Shown one piece after another: positions 1-7,815 of a DNA stretch of 64,000 bases (position 1 is the stretch's first letter; every line of letters begins with the position of its first letter). The stretch spans positions 1 through 64,000 of the forward strand of contig NZ_MZGV01000026.1 of the NCBI RefSeq assembly GCF_002029235.1, given 5' to 3'. A program made the translations under genes and the position numbers. Below the pieces are notes generated by a model, which had not been told where the DNA came from, made no database searches, and saw nothing but the letters and a program-made list of their open reading frames with translations. The stretch is from Clostridium oryzae. Lineage in GTDB: Bacteria; Bacillota; Clostridia; Clostridiales; Clostridiaceae.

Positions 1-82
1 AAGAACATCAGGTAGATAGGTTAGAGGTGTAAGTGCAGTAATGTATTAAGCTGACTAATACTAATAGGTCGAGGGCTTGACC
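1..82 (+). rRNA. 23S rRNA, 3' end (partial)
   Basis: The window opens inside the extreme 3' end of a 23S rRNA gene. The tract CTGACTAATACTAATAGGTC followed by GAGGGCTTGACC is the typical Firmicute 23S 3' terminus. The 5' part lies outside the window. The exact mature end is placed at the GACC and could be off by a few bases. Confidence 0.93.
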
Positions 83-306
83 AATAAAATTCTTATGTGC
101 AATTTTGAGAGAATGAAAAGTTCTCAACATGGATGGTTAACCGAGGTCATATAAACGGCTAATGAAGGTTAAGCACTCTATGGAGTTTTGTTAGAACCGA
201 GCAGAACAAGGAAACGACAGAGCGAGGAGCGGAGTTGGCAGGTACGCCAATGAGCACCACAGCGACGGAGTTGACGCAGTAATGCGAAGGTTATCACAAA
301 ACGACT
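83..306 (+). other. 23S-5S internal transcribed spacer
   Basis: This is the spacer between 23S and 5S. No tRNA cloverleaf is visible. The second half is more G+C-rich than the surroundings and is closed by GTTTTGT (186-192) pairing with ACAAAAC (296-302), so it probably folds as one arm of the rRNA precursor. No coding signal is seen. Confidence 0.6.
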
Positions 307-424
307 ATCTGGTAATGATGGAGTAGATGTTACACCCGTTCCCATACCGAACACGAAGGTTAAGCTCTACATCGCCCATGGTACTTTGGGGGAAGCCCCA
401 CGGAAGAGTAGGACGTTGCCAGGT
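307..424 (+). rRNA. 5S rRNA
   Basis: A full-length 5S rRNA of about 118 nt. The hallmark internal block ACACCCGTTCCCATACCGAA and the tract AAGCCCCACGGAAGAGTAGG are present, and the ends ATCTGGT and GCCAGGT pair as helix I. It follows the 23S gene in the normal 16S-23S-5S order and is followed directly by an intrinsic terminator. End positions are inferred from helix I pairing. Confidence 0.95.
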
Positions 425-428
425 CAGA

Positions 429-465
429 AACGCTAAGTATAAAGCTTAGCGTTTTTTATTTTTTT
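429..465 (+). terminator. rRNA operon terminator
   Basis: Stem AACGCTAAG (429-437) pairs with CTTAGCGTT (444-452) and is followed by a long T-rich run. It lies five bases after the 5S 3' end, as expected for an intrinsic terminator of the rrn transcript. Confidence 0.9.
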
Positions 466-484
466 GACGTACAGCTTCCTCAGT

Positions 485-556
485 ACAACTGGGCAGATAA
501 AGAGATATCCTCCTGCCGTCGGATGATCTGCCCGCCGAAGGTTATCAACCTTCGGC
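485..556 (+). other. Two back-to-back hairpins between 5S copies
   Basis: GGGCAGAT pairs with ATCTGCCC around a ~27-nt loop, and with almost no gap a second perfect palindrome follows, GCCGAAGGTT (534-543) with AACCTTCGGC (547-556). No coding potential is seen. A similar two-hairpin arrangement with different sequence sits inside an RNA-like element near 42.5 kb. Confidence 0.5.
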
Positions 557-560
557 CTTC

Positions 561-597
561 ATGGGAAGCCCCACGGGAGAGTAGGACGTTGCCAGGT
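561..597 (+). pseudogene. 5S rRNA 3' fragment
   Basis: About 36 nt match the 3' part of the intact 5S just upstream (AAGCCCCACGG, GAGAGTAGGACGTTGCCAGG), but everything 5' of this is missing. Like the intact 5S it is followed immediately by a terminator. It is probably a relic of a recombined or partly deleted second rRNA operon end. Confidence 0.8.
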
Positions 598-600
598 TAA

Positions 601-637
601 AACACTAAGTATATAGCTTAGTGTTTTTTTATTTTTT
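601..637 (+). terminator. Terminator after 5S fragment
   Basis: Stem AACACTAAG (601-609) with CTTAGTGTT (617-625), then a T-run. Relative to the rrn terminator at 429-465, a C in one arm and its partner G have both changed (AACGC to AACAC and GCGTT to GTGTT), so the pair is a diverged copy with stem pairing kept. Confidence 0.88.
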
Positions 638-677
638 GTACGTTTAGCTAAGAATGACTGACAGTAGATACTAAAAT

Positions 678-706
678 TTGACAATGGAACGTATGTTTGC
701 TATAGT
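678..706 (+). promoter_or_regulatory. Sigma-A-type promoter
   Basis: TTGACA (678-683), a 17-bp spacer and TATAGT (701-706) fit a housekeeping promoter very well. The predicted start, near 712, coincides with the first base of the leader element at 711-815, so that element would be the 5' end of the mRNA for the metallophosphoesterase gene. Confidence 0.75.
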
Positions 707-710
707 GGAG

Positions 711-815
711 TATAGGATTTCTGCTTAAACTGTTAGCTCATACAAGCACTATAATCCCCAGAAATCGAGATTTTTGTACATGTATAAGTTAAGATTTTGC
801 AGTGTTCCTCTATAG
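711..815 (+). ncRNA. Candidate structured leader RNA, copy E1
   Basis: This ~105-nt element is alignable end to end with 2937-3036. The shared core includes CAGAAAYCGAGATTTT and GTACATGTATAARTTAAG. The ends pair: ATAG-GA...CTGC at 712-724 with GCAG...TCC-CTAT at 799-813. It starts at the predicted transcription start and ends about 30 nt before the ribosome-binding site of the next gene. No T-rich terminator follows. I do not recognise the family. Confidence 0.6.
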
Positions 816-856
816 AAGCTATTGTTGGAAGAATAATTTATGTTAGGAGTACTAAG

Positions 857-1969
857 ATGCAAACTATAGTTAAAAGAATAGTTATACCACATAACAAACG
901 AATAATTGTAATAAGTGATATTCATGGCCATTATTATCATTTAAAAAACTTGCTAGCAAAAATAAATTTTACAGAGGATGATATTCTATTTATTTTAGGA
1001 GACATAATTGAAAAAGGTCCATTGAGTCTAAAGACTCTTCATTATGTCATGTACCTATGTGATAATTATATTGTTTATCCTCTTATAGGTAATGTAGATG
1101 CAGCAAGGCTTTTATTGATTGATAATAACAGCACAGAAGATTGTAATGAGCTTTTTGTTTACATGAAATCTATGAAGAAGAAATGGGGAAGTTGTTTATT
1201 TGAAGAAATGTGCAGTGAATTAGAAATTGGAGTTAATAAACCAGAAGATATAGATAATGCAAAAAAACAGATGAAAATCAAATTTCGAAATGAGTTTGAT
1301 TTTCTGTACAATCTTCCAACAATTATAGAAACGCAGAACTATATTTTTGTTCATGGTGGCATACCATCAAGTGATATTAATTCATTTATAAGCACTGACC
1401 CATTTCAATATTTAAAAATTGACGCTTTTATGGAAAGAAATATTCAGTTTAATAAATATGTGGTTGTAGGACATTGGCCTGTATCTTTGTATAACGATAG
1501 AATCGCATGTTCAAATCCAATTATAGATAAAAAGCGAAAAATTATAAGTATTGATGGTGGTTGCGGTCTTAAACGGGATGGTCAGCTAAATGCACTGGTT
1601 ATTTCAGCCGCAGATTCTGAAAATATAACTTATCAGTATTATGATGATTTTCCAGTCGCTATAGCACAATCATCGCAAGAAGAATCAGTAGATTCAATTA
1701 GCATTCGTTATACGGACAATGAAATTAGAATGCTTGAAGAGGGTGATGAATTTTCTTTAGTTGAGCACAAATCATCAGGTTACTGTCTTTGGATGCATAA
1801 TGATTATATTTACAGTTTTGATGAAAATACACGATGCGATGATTACACAGATTATAGAATATCCGTAAATATTGGTGATAAGTTATCAATAGTAAGAAAA
1901 ACATCAAGAGGGTATTTAGTAAAAAAGAATGGAGTTACAGGTTGGTATAGCGGAATGATTTCACAATGA
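857..1969 (+). CDS. Metallophosphoesterase with C-terminal SH3-like tail
   Basis: A calcineurin-like phosphoesterase of 370 residues, expected to use two metal ions to hydrolyse phosphomonoesters or dinucleotides in the cytoplasm. Family motifs are all visible: SDIHGH, GDIIEKGP, GNVDA and VHGG, plus GHWP, so the active site looks complete. The last ~75 residues form a separate beta-rich segment that resembles an SH3-like domain. The start at 857 is chosen because TAGGAG at 844-849 has a 7-base spacer; a longer frame from 797 would overlap the leader element. Related proteins include PrpE-type phosphatases, but the substrate cannot be told. The gene lies 73 bases before an ATPase gene and is probably cotranscribed with it. 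Confidence 0.85.
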   Translation: MQTIVKRIVIPHNKRIIVISDIHGHYYHLKNLLAKINFTEDDILFILGDIIEKGPLSLKTLHYVMYLCDNYIVYPLIGNVDAARLLLIDNNSTEDCNELFVYMKSMKKKWGSCLFEEMCSELEIGVNKPEDIDNAKKQMKIKFRNEFDFLYNLPTIIETQNYIFVHGGIPSSDINSFISTDPFQYLKIDAFMERNIQFNKYVVVGHWPVSLYNDRIACSNPIIDKKRKIISIDGGCGLKRDGQLNALVISAADSENITYQYYDDFPVAIAQSSQEESVDSISIRYTDNEIRMLEEGDEFSLVEHKSSGYCLWMHNDYIYSFDENTRCDDYTDYRISVNIGDKLSIVRKTSRGYLVKKNGVTGWYSGMISQ

Positions 1970-2042
1970 TGACAACCTTAAAGTGATTGTTATAGATGAT
2001 TTTAGGTGGAATGCTGAAAAGTATATAAGGGGTGAGAAATTT

Positions 2043-2789
2043 ATGGGATTATTGGATAACAAGCAGTATTTGCGAAGTATGGAGCTTAAGAGAAGCAGCA
2101 TAGAATCATTTGATGAATATCCATTCTGTCTGCCGGCAATAAAAAATTTAACAAGTTTGAAGTTTAATTCAAAGGTTACTTTTATAGTAGGAGAAAATGG
2201 TGCAGGTAAGTCTACAATTCTTGAAGCTATAGCAGTGGCGTATGGATTTAATGCGGAGGGTGGTACGAAGAATTTTAGTTTTGCAACTAGCAATACACAT
2301 TCGCAGTTACATAACTATATTAAACTTATTAAAGGCATTACAGCACCCAAGGACGGTTTTTTTCTAAGAGCTGAAAGCTTTTATAATGTAGCAACTAATA
2401 TTGACGATATGGAGAAAGAATGCCCAGGTTTATTATGTTCTTATGGTGGAAATTCTCTTCATAAGCAATCTCATGGTGAATCGTTCTTTTCATTGTTTAT
2501 GAACAGGTTTGGAGGAAATGGGTTGTACATATTAGACGAGCCCGAAGCCGCACTATCACCGTCTAGACAGATGGCTATGATTTCAAGGATGCATCAATTG
2601 ATAGAAAAAGGGTCACAATTTATAATTTCAACACACTCGCCTATTATAATGGCTTATCCTAAAGCTACAATTTATCAGATAAAAGACGGTATAACTGAGG
2701 TTGATTATGAAGAGACAGACAATTATCAGATAACGAAAAGTTTTATGAATAATAGAGATAAAATGCTTAAGATTCTCATGGAAGAGTAG
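2043..2789 (+). CDS. Small AAA/ABC-type ATPase
   Basis: A 248-residue stand-alone ATPase with a Walker A GENGAGKST, a Walker B LDEPEAALSP and a STHSP switch-like motif, as in the AAA_21/RecF-like predicted ATPases. It has no membrane segments and no coiled coil, so it is neither a transporter nor a full SMC protein. The start at 2043 follows GGGGTGA with a 7-base spacer; the frame is open upstream but without a better ribosome site. Proteins of this type occur both as house genes of unknown role and as the ATPase of toxin or defence pairs. Adjacent to the metallophosphoesterase, it may work with it, but this is inference only. Confidence 0.82.
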   Translation: MGLLDNKQYLRSMELKRSSIESFDEYPFCLPAIKNLTSLKFNSKVTFIVGENGAGKSTILEAIAVAYGFNAEGGTKNFSFATSNTHSQLHNYIKLIKGITAPKDGFFLRAESFYNVATNIDDMEKECPGLLCSYGGNSLHKQSHGESFFSLFMNRFGGNGLYILDEPEAALSPSRQMAMISRMHQLIEKGSQFIISTHSPIIMAYPKATIYQIKDGITEVDYEETDNYQITKSFMNNRDKMLKILMEE

Positions 2790-2849
2790 AGGCAGTAAAA
2801 CTTGGAGAACATAAAAAAGTGTATTATATAAAGATTAACTTTGTGCCAG

Positions 2850-2886
2850 CACAAAAAAGCAGTCATAACGGCTGCTTTTTGTGTTA
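2850..2886 (+). terminator. Intrinsic terminator
   Basis: AAAAAGCAG pairs with CTGCTTTTT around a nine-base loop. The adenine run on one side and thymine run on the other let it act in either direction. It closes the phosphoesterase-ATPase unit. Confidence 0.85.
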
Positions 2887-2936
2887 TAATTTTTAGAAAG
2901 CAAGTTCAAGTTTAAATATAAAATTTAAAGGATATG

Positions 2937-3036
2937 TAGGGTTTCTAACTCAACTATTAATTTATACATGCAACATAATCTCCAGAAACCGAGATTTTGG
3001 TACATGTATAAATTAAGTTTCGATACAGAAACCCTA
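2937..3036 (+). ncRNA. Candidate structured leader RNA, copy E2
   Basis: Second copy of the element at 711-815. Here the terminal stem is a perfect 10 bp, TAGGGTTTCT (2937-2946) with AGAAACCCTA (3027-3036), and an inner 12-bp stem AATTTATACATG with CATGTATAAATT encloses a small AATCTC/GAGATT hairpin. Stem bases differ from copy E1 while pairing is kept. The last paired base is 12 nt before the ATG of the NERD gene, so the fold could cover or release the ribosome site. Confidence 0.65.
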
Positions 3037-3048
3037 TAGGTATAAGTT

Positions 3049-3768
3049 ATGGCTAAAACAGTAAAAAAAATAAATCATCTGAAAATTGATTACATTAAAT
3101 ATAAAATTGCAGGTGTAATTTCTTTTACAATAACATTTGCAGCACTTGTAAGCTTTATTATTTTTCCTCCGTTGGTGTCGCTACTAGCTCTTGTCACTTC
3201 AGCTATATTGGGCAATGTCTTTCTAAAAAAATCACACATATTAAAAATCGGCTGGAAGGGTGAAGAAAAATCGTTAAAAGTATATTCAAAGCTGTCTGAT
3301 AGTTATATTGTTATGTCCGATGTCTATGTAACTGTGGACGGAGAAACCAGCCAAATAGATCATATAATCATAGGTGATAATGGAGTATTTGTGGTTGAAA
3401 CTAAGAATATTAACGGTATTATCGAAGGAAATGAAAATAGTAATAAAATAATTCAATATAAAATTGGAAGAGGAGGCGGAAGCTACACTAAAGAACATTA
3501 TAATCCTGTGAAACAGGTATCAACTCATGTATATAGGGTGTCCAAACTTTTTAAGCAGCATAGGATTAATACTTGGGTTCAAGGAATTGTTTATTTTGTA
3601 AATGATGAAGCTGAAGTGAAGCTCCATTCTAATGCAATTCCTGTTTTTTCAGCATCAAAGGGTGGAAAGCAAGAAATATTAACTTACATAACTAAGTACA
3701 AGAATAGGACAGGTACCTTAAGCATCATTGAAAAAGAAAAGATTCAAAAGTGTTTACTTAAACGGTAG
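3049..3768 (+). CDS. Membrane-anchored NERD-domain protein
   Basis: A 239-residue protein with two N-terminal hydrophobic segments (about residues 20-60) followed by a NERD domain, a nuclease-related fold of the PD-(D/E)XK type. The core pattern GEEKSLKVYSKL, QIDHIIIGDNGVFVVETKN is clear, with the D, E and K expected for the fold. The domain should face the cytoplasm. The ribosome site is weak (TAGG ending eight bases before the ATG) and abuts the 3' arm of leader element E2, which suggests translational control. NERD proteins are often linked to DNA processing or stress, but the role here is unknown. Confidence 0.85.
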   Translation: MAKTVKKINHLKIDYIKYKIAGVISFTITFAALVSFIIFPPLVSLLALVTSAILGNVFLKKSHILKIGWKGEEKSLKVYSKLSDSYIVMSDVYVTVDGETSQIDHIIIGDNGVFVVETKNINGIIEGNENSNKIIQYKIGRGGGSYTKEHYNPVKQVSTHVYRVSKLFKQHRINTWVQGIVYFVNDEAEVKLHSNAIPVFSASKGGKQEILTYITKYKNRTGTLSIIEKEKIQKCLLKR

Positions 3769-3936
3769 TGAAGAATAGTATTAAGTAAATGATTTTATAT
3801 AACATTGGAATCTGTATCTTATAAATTTAATCATGAAATTAAAAAAAATACCATTATGTTACAATCTTATTGAAATATATGTATAGGTGTAGTAGAATAT
3901 GGAATGGGGTAATGGACTTTGAATCTAGGTGAATAA

Positions 3937-5061
3937 ATGGGAAAAATTGAATGTATTGAGATTGATGTTTTTGCACTGGTTATTTTGTTTGTCATATTTG
4001 TAAATACTTATAATAGGCCAGGAAGGCATTTGTTTGAACAAAAGTTGTTTTCGATATTATTATATTCAAACTTTGGAGTGTTATGTTCTGATGCAATACT
4101 TTGGGGATTAAATGGTATGCCTAATGAAAATATTAGGATATTAGCAGGAATATTGACGGTAATATATTATATATTTAATATTTTACCGTGCATTGTATGG
4201 AGTATATATGCTCATTATCAGGTATATAGGGATGAAAAAGCTTCATTGGTATTGTTGATGCTGATATCTCCACCTGCTGTTTTTGGAACATTAATTTGTG
4301 CAGCAAGTTATTTTAATGGTTTGGTATTTTATTTTGATAGTGATAATAGGTATTTTAGAGGAAATTTATATCCAGTTATAGCTTTTATATGTTTATCTTA
4401 TTTGCTATTTTCTTTGGTACTTATTTCAGTCAAGCGTAAATCTTTAGAGAAAAATTATTTTACTGCAATGATTATTTTTATTGTGCCTCCATTTATTGGC
4501 GGAGTGATCCAGTATTTATTCTACGGAATTTCACTTGTTTGGATATGCACCACTGTATCTATACTTATAATATTTATTAATATACAAAACAATCAGCTTT
4601 ATACGGATCATTTAACTGGTTTGTATAATAGAAGGCAGTTAGATTATTATTTCCACAGCATAAAGAGAAGAAAAAAAAGAAAAAAGCTATTAGCTGGAAT
4701 AATGATAGACTTAGATTGTTTTAAACAGATTAATGATAAATGGGGACATGGTACTGGTGATGCAGCTTTAGTTGATGTAGGTGAGATTTTAAATAAGAGC
4801 TTTGGAAAAAGTGATTTGGTTTGCAGGTTTGGCGGAGATGAATTTATAGCTATTATGGAGATAAACCAAGAGTCAGAATTGCTGGCAGCAATAAAAAGGA
4901 TACGGATTAATACTGCCGAAATTAAGAATAAGAGGCATAGCTCTTATAATATCAGTCTAAGTATAGGATATGATATCTACGATTGGGATTCTGAAATATC
5001 TATTGATGATTTTATAGAACACATAGATTCTCTTATGTACGAAGATAAAAGAAACGCTTAA
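3937..5061 (+). CDS. Membrane-bound diguanylate cyclase (GGDEF)
   Basis: A 374-residue protein with a multi-spanning hydrophobic N-terminal half (about seven segments, residues 10-225) and a C-terminal GGDEF domain. It should make the second messenger c-di-GMP from two GTP at the inner membrane face. The catalytic GGDEF at residues 299-303 is intact, preceded by DLDCFKQINDKWGHGTGD. The usual product-inhibition RxxD site is absent: the aligned residues are GKSD, so feedback inhibition by c-di-GMP may be missing. The sensor half resembles membrane sensors of unknown ligand. The start follows TCTAGGTGAATAA. It is monocistronic as far as can be seen. Confidence 0.9.
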   Translation: MGKIECIEIDVFALVILFVIFVNTYNRPGRHLFEQKLFSILLYSNFGVLCSDAILWGLNGMPNENIRILAGILTVIYYIFNILPCIVWSIYAHYQVYRDEKASLVLLMLISPPAVFGTLICAASYFNGLVFYFDSDNRYFRGNLYPVIAFICLSYLLFSLVLISVKRKSLEKNYFTAMIIFIVPPFIGGVIQYLFYGISLVWICTTVSILIIFINIQNNQLYTDHLTGLYNRRQLDYYFHSIKRRKKRKKLLAGIMIDLDCFKQINDKWGHGTGDAALVDVGEILNKSFGKSDLVCRFGGDEFIAIMEINQESELLAAIKRIRINTAEIKNKRHSSYNISLSIGYDIYDWDSEISIDDFIEHIDSLMYEDKRNA

Positions 5062-5065
5062 TAAG

Positions 5066-5165
5066 AGTAAAGAGAAAAGTGAAAGATAAAATTTCGTTAA
5101 ACAAAATTTTTAGAAATTAATTCATTGAAATTCTGCACAGCATAATTTTCTTCTTAGAAGGTTAT
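5066..5165 (+). repeat. Purine-rich/palindromic repeat D1 (degenerate)
   Basis: Immediately after the cyclase stop codon lies AGAGTAAAGAGAAAAGTGAA and, further on, GAAATTCTGCACAGCATAATTT, a degenerate form of the repeat family seen intact at 18218-18290. No coding potential is present. Confidence 0.5.
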
Positions 5166-5222
5166 GTTTTTTGATAATTCTAGATGATTCTTAACTCTAT
5201 GGAAATATATTGTATATGTTGT

Positions 5223-5425
5223 TAAAAGGATATAACTATATAATATACGAAGTAATATGAAGATAGCTCTTAAGAAAACACTAATAAACAAATAAACAAG
5301 GAAAATAATTTGAAATAAGTAATAAAGAAAATAATACTTTGTAAATGCATAGAGTCAGCATAGGGGAGAAAGTGGTTGTAGGAGGCATTTTTCAGTCGAC
5401 GGAAATCACTTCCTCCCCTTTTTTT
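5223..5425 (+). repeat. Repeat A1, ~200 bp, ending in conserved-loop hairpin C1
   Basis: The first ~55 bp are nearly identical to 42664-42720 and begin to recur at the window end (63979-64000). A TATAAT lies at 5239-5244 in the conserved part. The 3' end is a hairpin: GGGGAG-AAAGTG (5363-5374) with CACTT-C-CTCCCC (5407-5418), a 32-nt loop containing AGGAGGCATTTTTCAG, then a T-run. The layout (promoter-like start, ~150 nt, terminator) fits a small RNA gene. The rest of the 5062-5557 gap shows only the D1 repeat and the region upstream of the response regulator. Confidence 0.6.
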
Positions 5426-5557
5426 GTCTTTCATTACCTGTTTTCTGTATCTTATACAAACCGTATTGTATTTAAAATTCCAAAATTATATAATTACATT
5501 ACCCTATAAATATATTTAATTCTATATAGATAACAGATTAATTAGTGAGGTTGTACT

Positions 5558-6268
5558 ATGATAAATATTGCAATATGTGATGATGATAAGAAAATTGTAG
5601 ATGAGATAAAAGAATGTATTCATGAATATGAACCCAAAAACCATGACATATGTACTTATTCCTGTGGAGAACATCTTTTGCTAGATAAGAAGAAATTTCA
5701 TTTGATTTTTTTAGATATAGATATGGGAGAATTAGATGGGATTGAGACTGCGAAAAGGATACGGAAATATGATAAGGATGTAAAGATAGTATATGTTACA
5801 AATTTTACAGAATATATAAATAGGGCCTTTGAGGTTCACGCCTTTGGATATTTAAACAAACCAATAAAAAAAGAACAGATATATAAGCAGCTTAATGAAG
5901 CAGAAGCTTACTCGAAGGAAAACGAGTTGAATAAGCTTATAGAATTTATAACTACCGAAGGAATTGTAAGGCTATACCCTGAAGATATATACTATTTTGA
6001 ATATATAGATAGAAAAGTAAAAATAAAGACGCTTAATAGGTCTTATATTATAAAACAAAAAATAACTTCGATTGCTGCAAATATGATGGAATATGGTTTC
6101 CTGATGCCTCATAAGAGTTTTACAGTCAATCTTTTTCATGTTAAGGCCATTAAGGGTTATAATATTTTTATGATGGATGGAAGCGTTGTTCCTCTTTCAC
6201 AGAAGAAATCTGCGGAATTCAGAGAAAAATTTAATATATATTTAGAAAATCATATTTTTAGTATGTGA
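5558..6268 (+). CDS. LytTR-type response regulator (AgrA-like)
   Basis: A 236-residue response regulator. The receiver domain (residues 1-120) has the acidic pocket CDDD at 7-10, the phospho-acceptor D53 in FLDIDMG, and the conserved K in LNKPIKK. The C-terminal ~100 residues are a LytTR DNA-binding domain (RLYPEDIYYFEYIDRKVKI, MPHKSFTVNL). Such regulators bind direct repeats upstream of target genes. The next gene encodes its likely partner kinase, 79 bases downstream. The start follows GTGAGG. Confidence 0.92.
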   Translation: MINIAICDDDKKIVDEIKECIHEYEPKNHDICTYSCGEHLLLDKKKFHLIFLDIDMGELDGIETAKRIRKYDKDVKIVYVTNFTEYINRAFEVHAFGYLNKPIKKEQIYKQLNEAEAYSKENELNKLIEFITTEGIVRLYPEDIYYFEYIDRKVKIKTLNRSYIIKQKITSIAANMMEYGFLMPHKSFTVNLFHVKAIKGYNIFMMDGSVVPLSQKKSAEFREKFNIYLENHIFSM

Positions 6269-6347
6269 GGTAGGAGTATAGCGTGAAGATACACCATTTT
6301 TCATCATTATTTGTGTCGCCTGAGTTCGAGGTGAAGTGGGGGGTATT

Positions 6348-7655
6348 ATGATAAATGATGCTTTTAGAATCTTTGAACAGATAGTAATAATTCTTATCGG
6401 CTTTTTTTCTACTTATATAATATTCTATTTTATGAGTAGGTTTGAGAGAACATTATATAGAAGAAAATATGTATATGTTATAGCCTATTTAATATATACT
6501 GGAGCACTATTTGTAGCTCAAATTTTTGGGGGATTTACATTAAATATAATAGTAACGATATTCGGTACGATACTTGTTGGACATTTTCTATATAATAATA
6601 AAAAAATATATATCTTTTATTACAGCCTTTATATTGTTGCGATTCTCTGCTTTAATATTGCAGCACTGCCAATGCTTGAAGCGATATATAGATTGGTTAA
6701 TGTTGATTTTTATAACGTTGTAACACTAAATATAGCTTCGTCAGTTGTTGTTCAATTTATAAATCTAAGTGCTACAAAATTATTCATAATTTTCTATGGC
6801 AGAAAAAACATACAAAAGATTAGCAGGTTTCAATATTTCAATTTTCTTGTTCTGCCATTGTTCAGTATATTTTATGTTATTACGTTATTGATGTATATGC
6901 AGATATATATTTCAATTGAAGATTTGATATTACTTACAGTGAACATTGCATCAATAATAGTCTTGAATGTATTTATTACTAATGTATTTGAATCGGTATC
7001 AAGAAATAATGAGCTTAAAAGTGAACTATTATTATATGAACAACAGACTAAAATGCAATATGATTACTATAATAGTTTGGAAAAAAAGTATAAGAACTCA
7101 AGAAAGCTAATTCATGATGTTAAGAATCATTTACAGACTATAGAAGAGTTATATCGACAGCAAGACAGTGAAAAAGCAAAACAGTATGCAAAAGATATGG
7201 ACAAGATGTTTGATAAATTTGCCCAAAGGTCATATACAAGTAATAAGGTACTTAATATCATCTTGAATGATAAGATACAGAAGGCTGAGGAACTGCATAT
7301 ATTTTTCGATTGCAAAATAGGAAATGCTGATATGAATTTTATAAAGGATATAGACCTGACGTCTATATTCGCTAATCTTATCGATAATGCTATAGAGGGG
7401 GCAAGAAAGGCAAATAAACAAAAATATGTATTATTAAAGATGGATAAGTTTAACGGATCTTTTGTGATAAATATTGAGAATTCCATCGATAAGACTCCTG
7501 CTACAATAGGTCATAAATTCCAATCAAGCAAGAAAAATCATGAGGCTATAGGAATTGGTAATGTTAAAAGGACATTGGAGAAGTATGAGGGAGATGTGAG
7601 AATTCATTTTTCGGATAAAGTGTTTAAGGTTAACATTGTTATTCCAGAGGCTTAG
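6348..7655 (+). CDS. AgrC-like sensor histidine kinase (GHKL)
   Basis: A 435-residue membrane kinase with six or so hydrophobic segments in residues 1-210, a short coiled linker and an HPK10-type catalytic part. The phospho-accepting H256 is in LIHDVKNHLQ; the N-box reads NLIDNAIEGA and the G-box GIGNVKRTLEKY. It should phosphorylate the LytTR regulator encoded just upstream. The ATG at 6348 is preferred over an in-frame GTG at 6336 because the run GTGGGGGG is then a proper ribosome site. Agr-type kinases sense cyclic peptides or other signals, but no agrB or agrD is found beside it. Confidence 0.9.
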   Translation: MINDAFRIFEQIVIILIGFFSTYIIFYFMSRFERTLYRRKYVYVIAYLIYTGALFVAQIFGGFTLNIIVTIFGTILVGHFLYNNKKIYIFYYSLYIVAILCFNIAALPMLEAIYRLVNVDFYNVVTLNIASSVVVQFINLSATKLFIIFYGRKNIQKISRFQYFNFLVLPLFSIFYVITLLMYMQIYISIEDLILLTVNIASIIVLNVFITNVFESVSRNNELKSELLLYEQQTKMQYDYYNSLEKKYKNSRKLIHDVKNHLQTIEELYRQQDSEKAKQYAKDMDKMFDKFAQRSYTSNKVLNIILNDKIQKAEELHIFFDCKIGNADMNFIKDIDLTSIFANLIDNAIEGARKANKQKYVLLKMDKFNGSFVINIENSIDKTPATIGHKFQSSKKNHEAIGIGNVKRTLEKYEGDVRIHFSDKVFKVNIVIPEA

Positions 7656-7815
7656 CGTGAGCAAACTGCTCAACTCGCTAATTGTGTTACTATAGCTAAA
7701 GGCGAAGATGGGATAAATGGTGATGAGCTATACTTAAATTTCCTTTATTGATGCCATATCTGATTACTTATTTTCCTGCAAATTAATAAAAAACATGAAA
7801 AGGATGTTGCTTAAT

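Noticed and set aside
83-306. tRNA gene in the 23S-5S spacer
   Set aside because: No cloverleaf or T-loop consensus could be found on either strand.
711-815. Element E1 as a T-box leader
   Set aside because: No T-box sequence, no specifier arm and no aminoacyl or amino-acid gene downstream.
797-857. Longer start for the metallophosphoesterase at 797
   Set aside because: It lies in the 3' arm of the leader element and has no ribosome site; the ATG at 857 has TAGGAG seven bases upstream.
5363-5418. Hairpin C as a c-di-GMP riboswitch
   Set aside because: A c-di-GMP gene lies nearby, but the known c-di-GMP-I and -II conserved blocks are absent and copies stand at gene ends, not in leaders.
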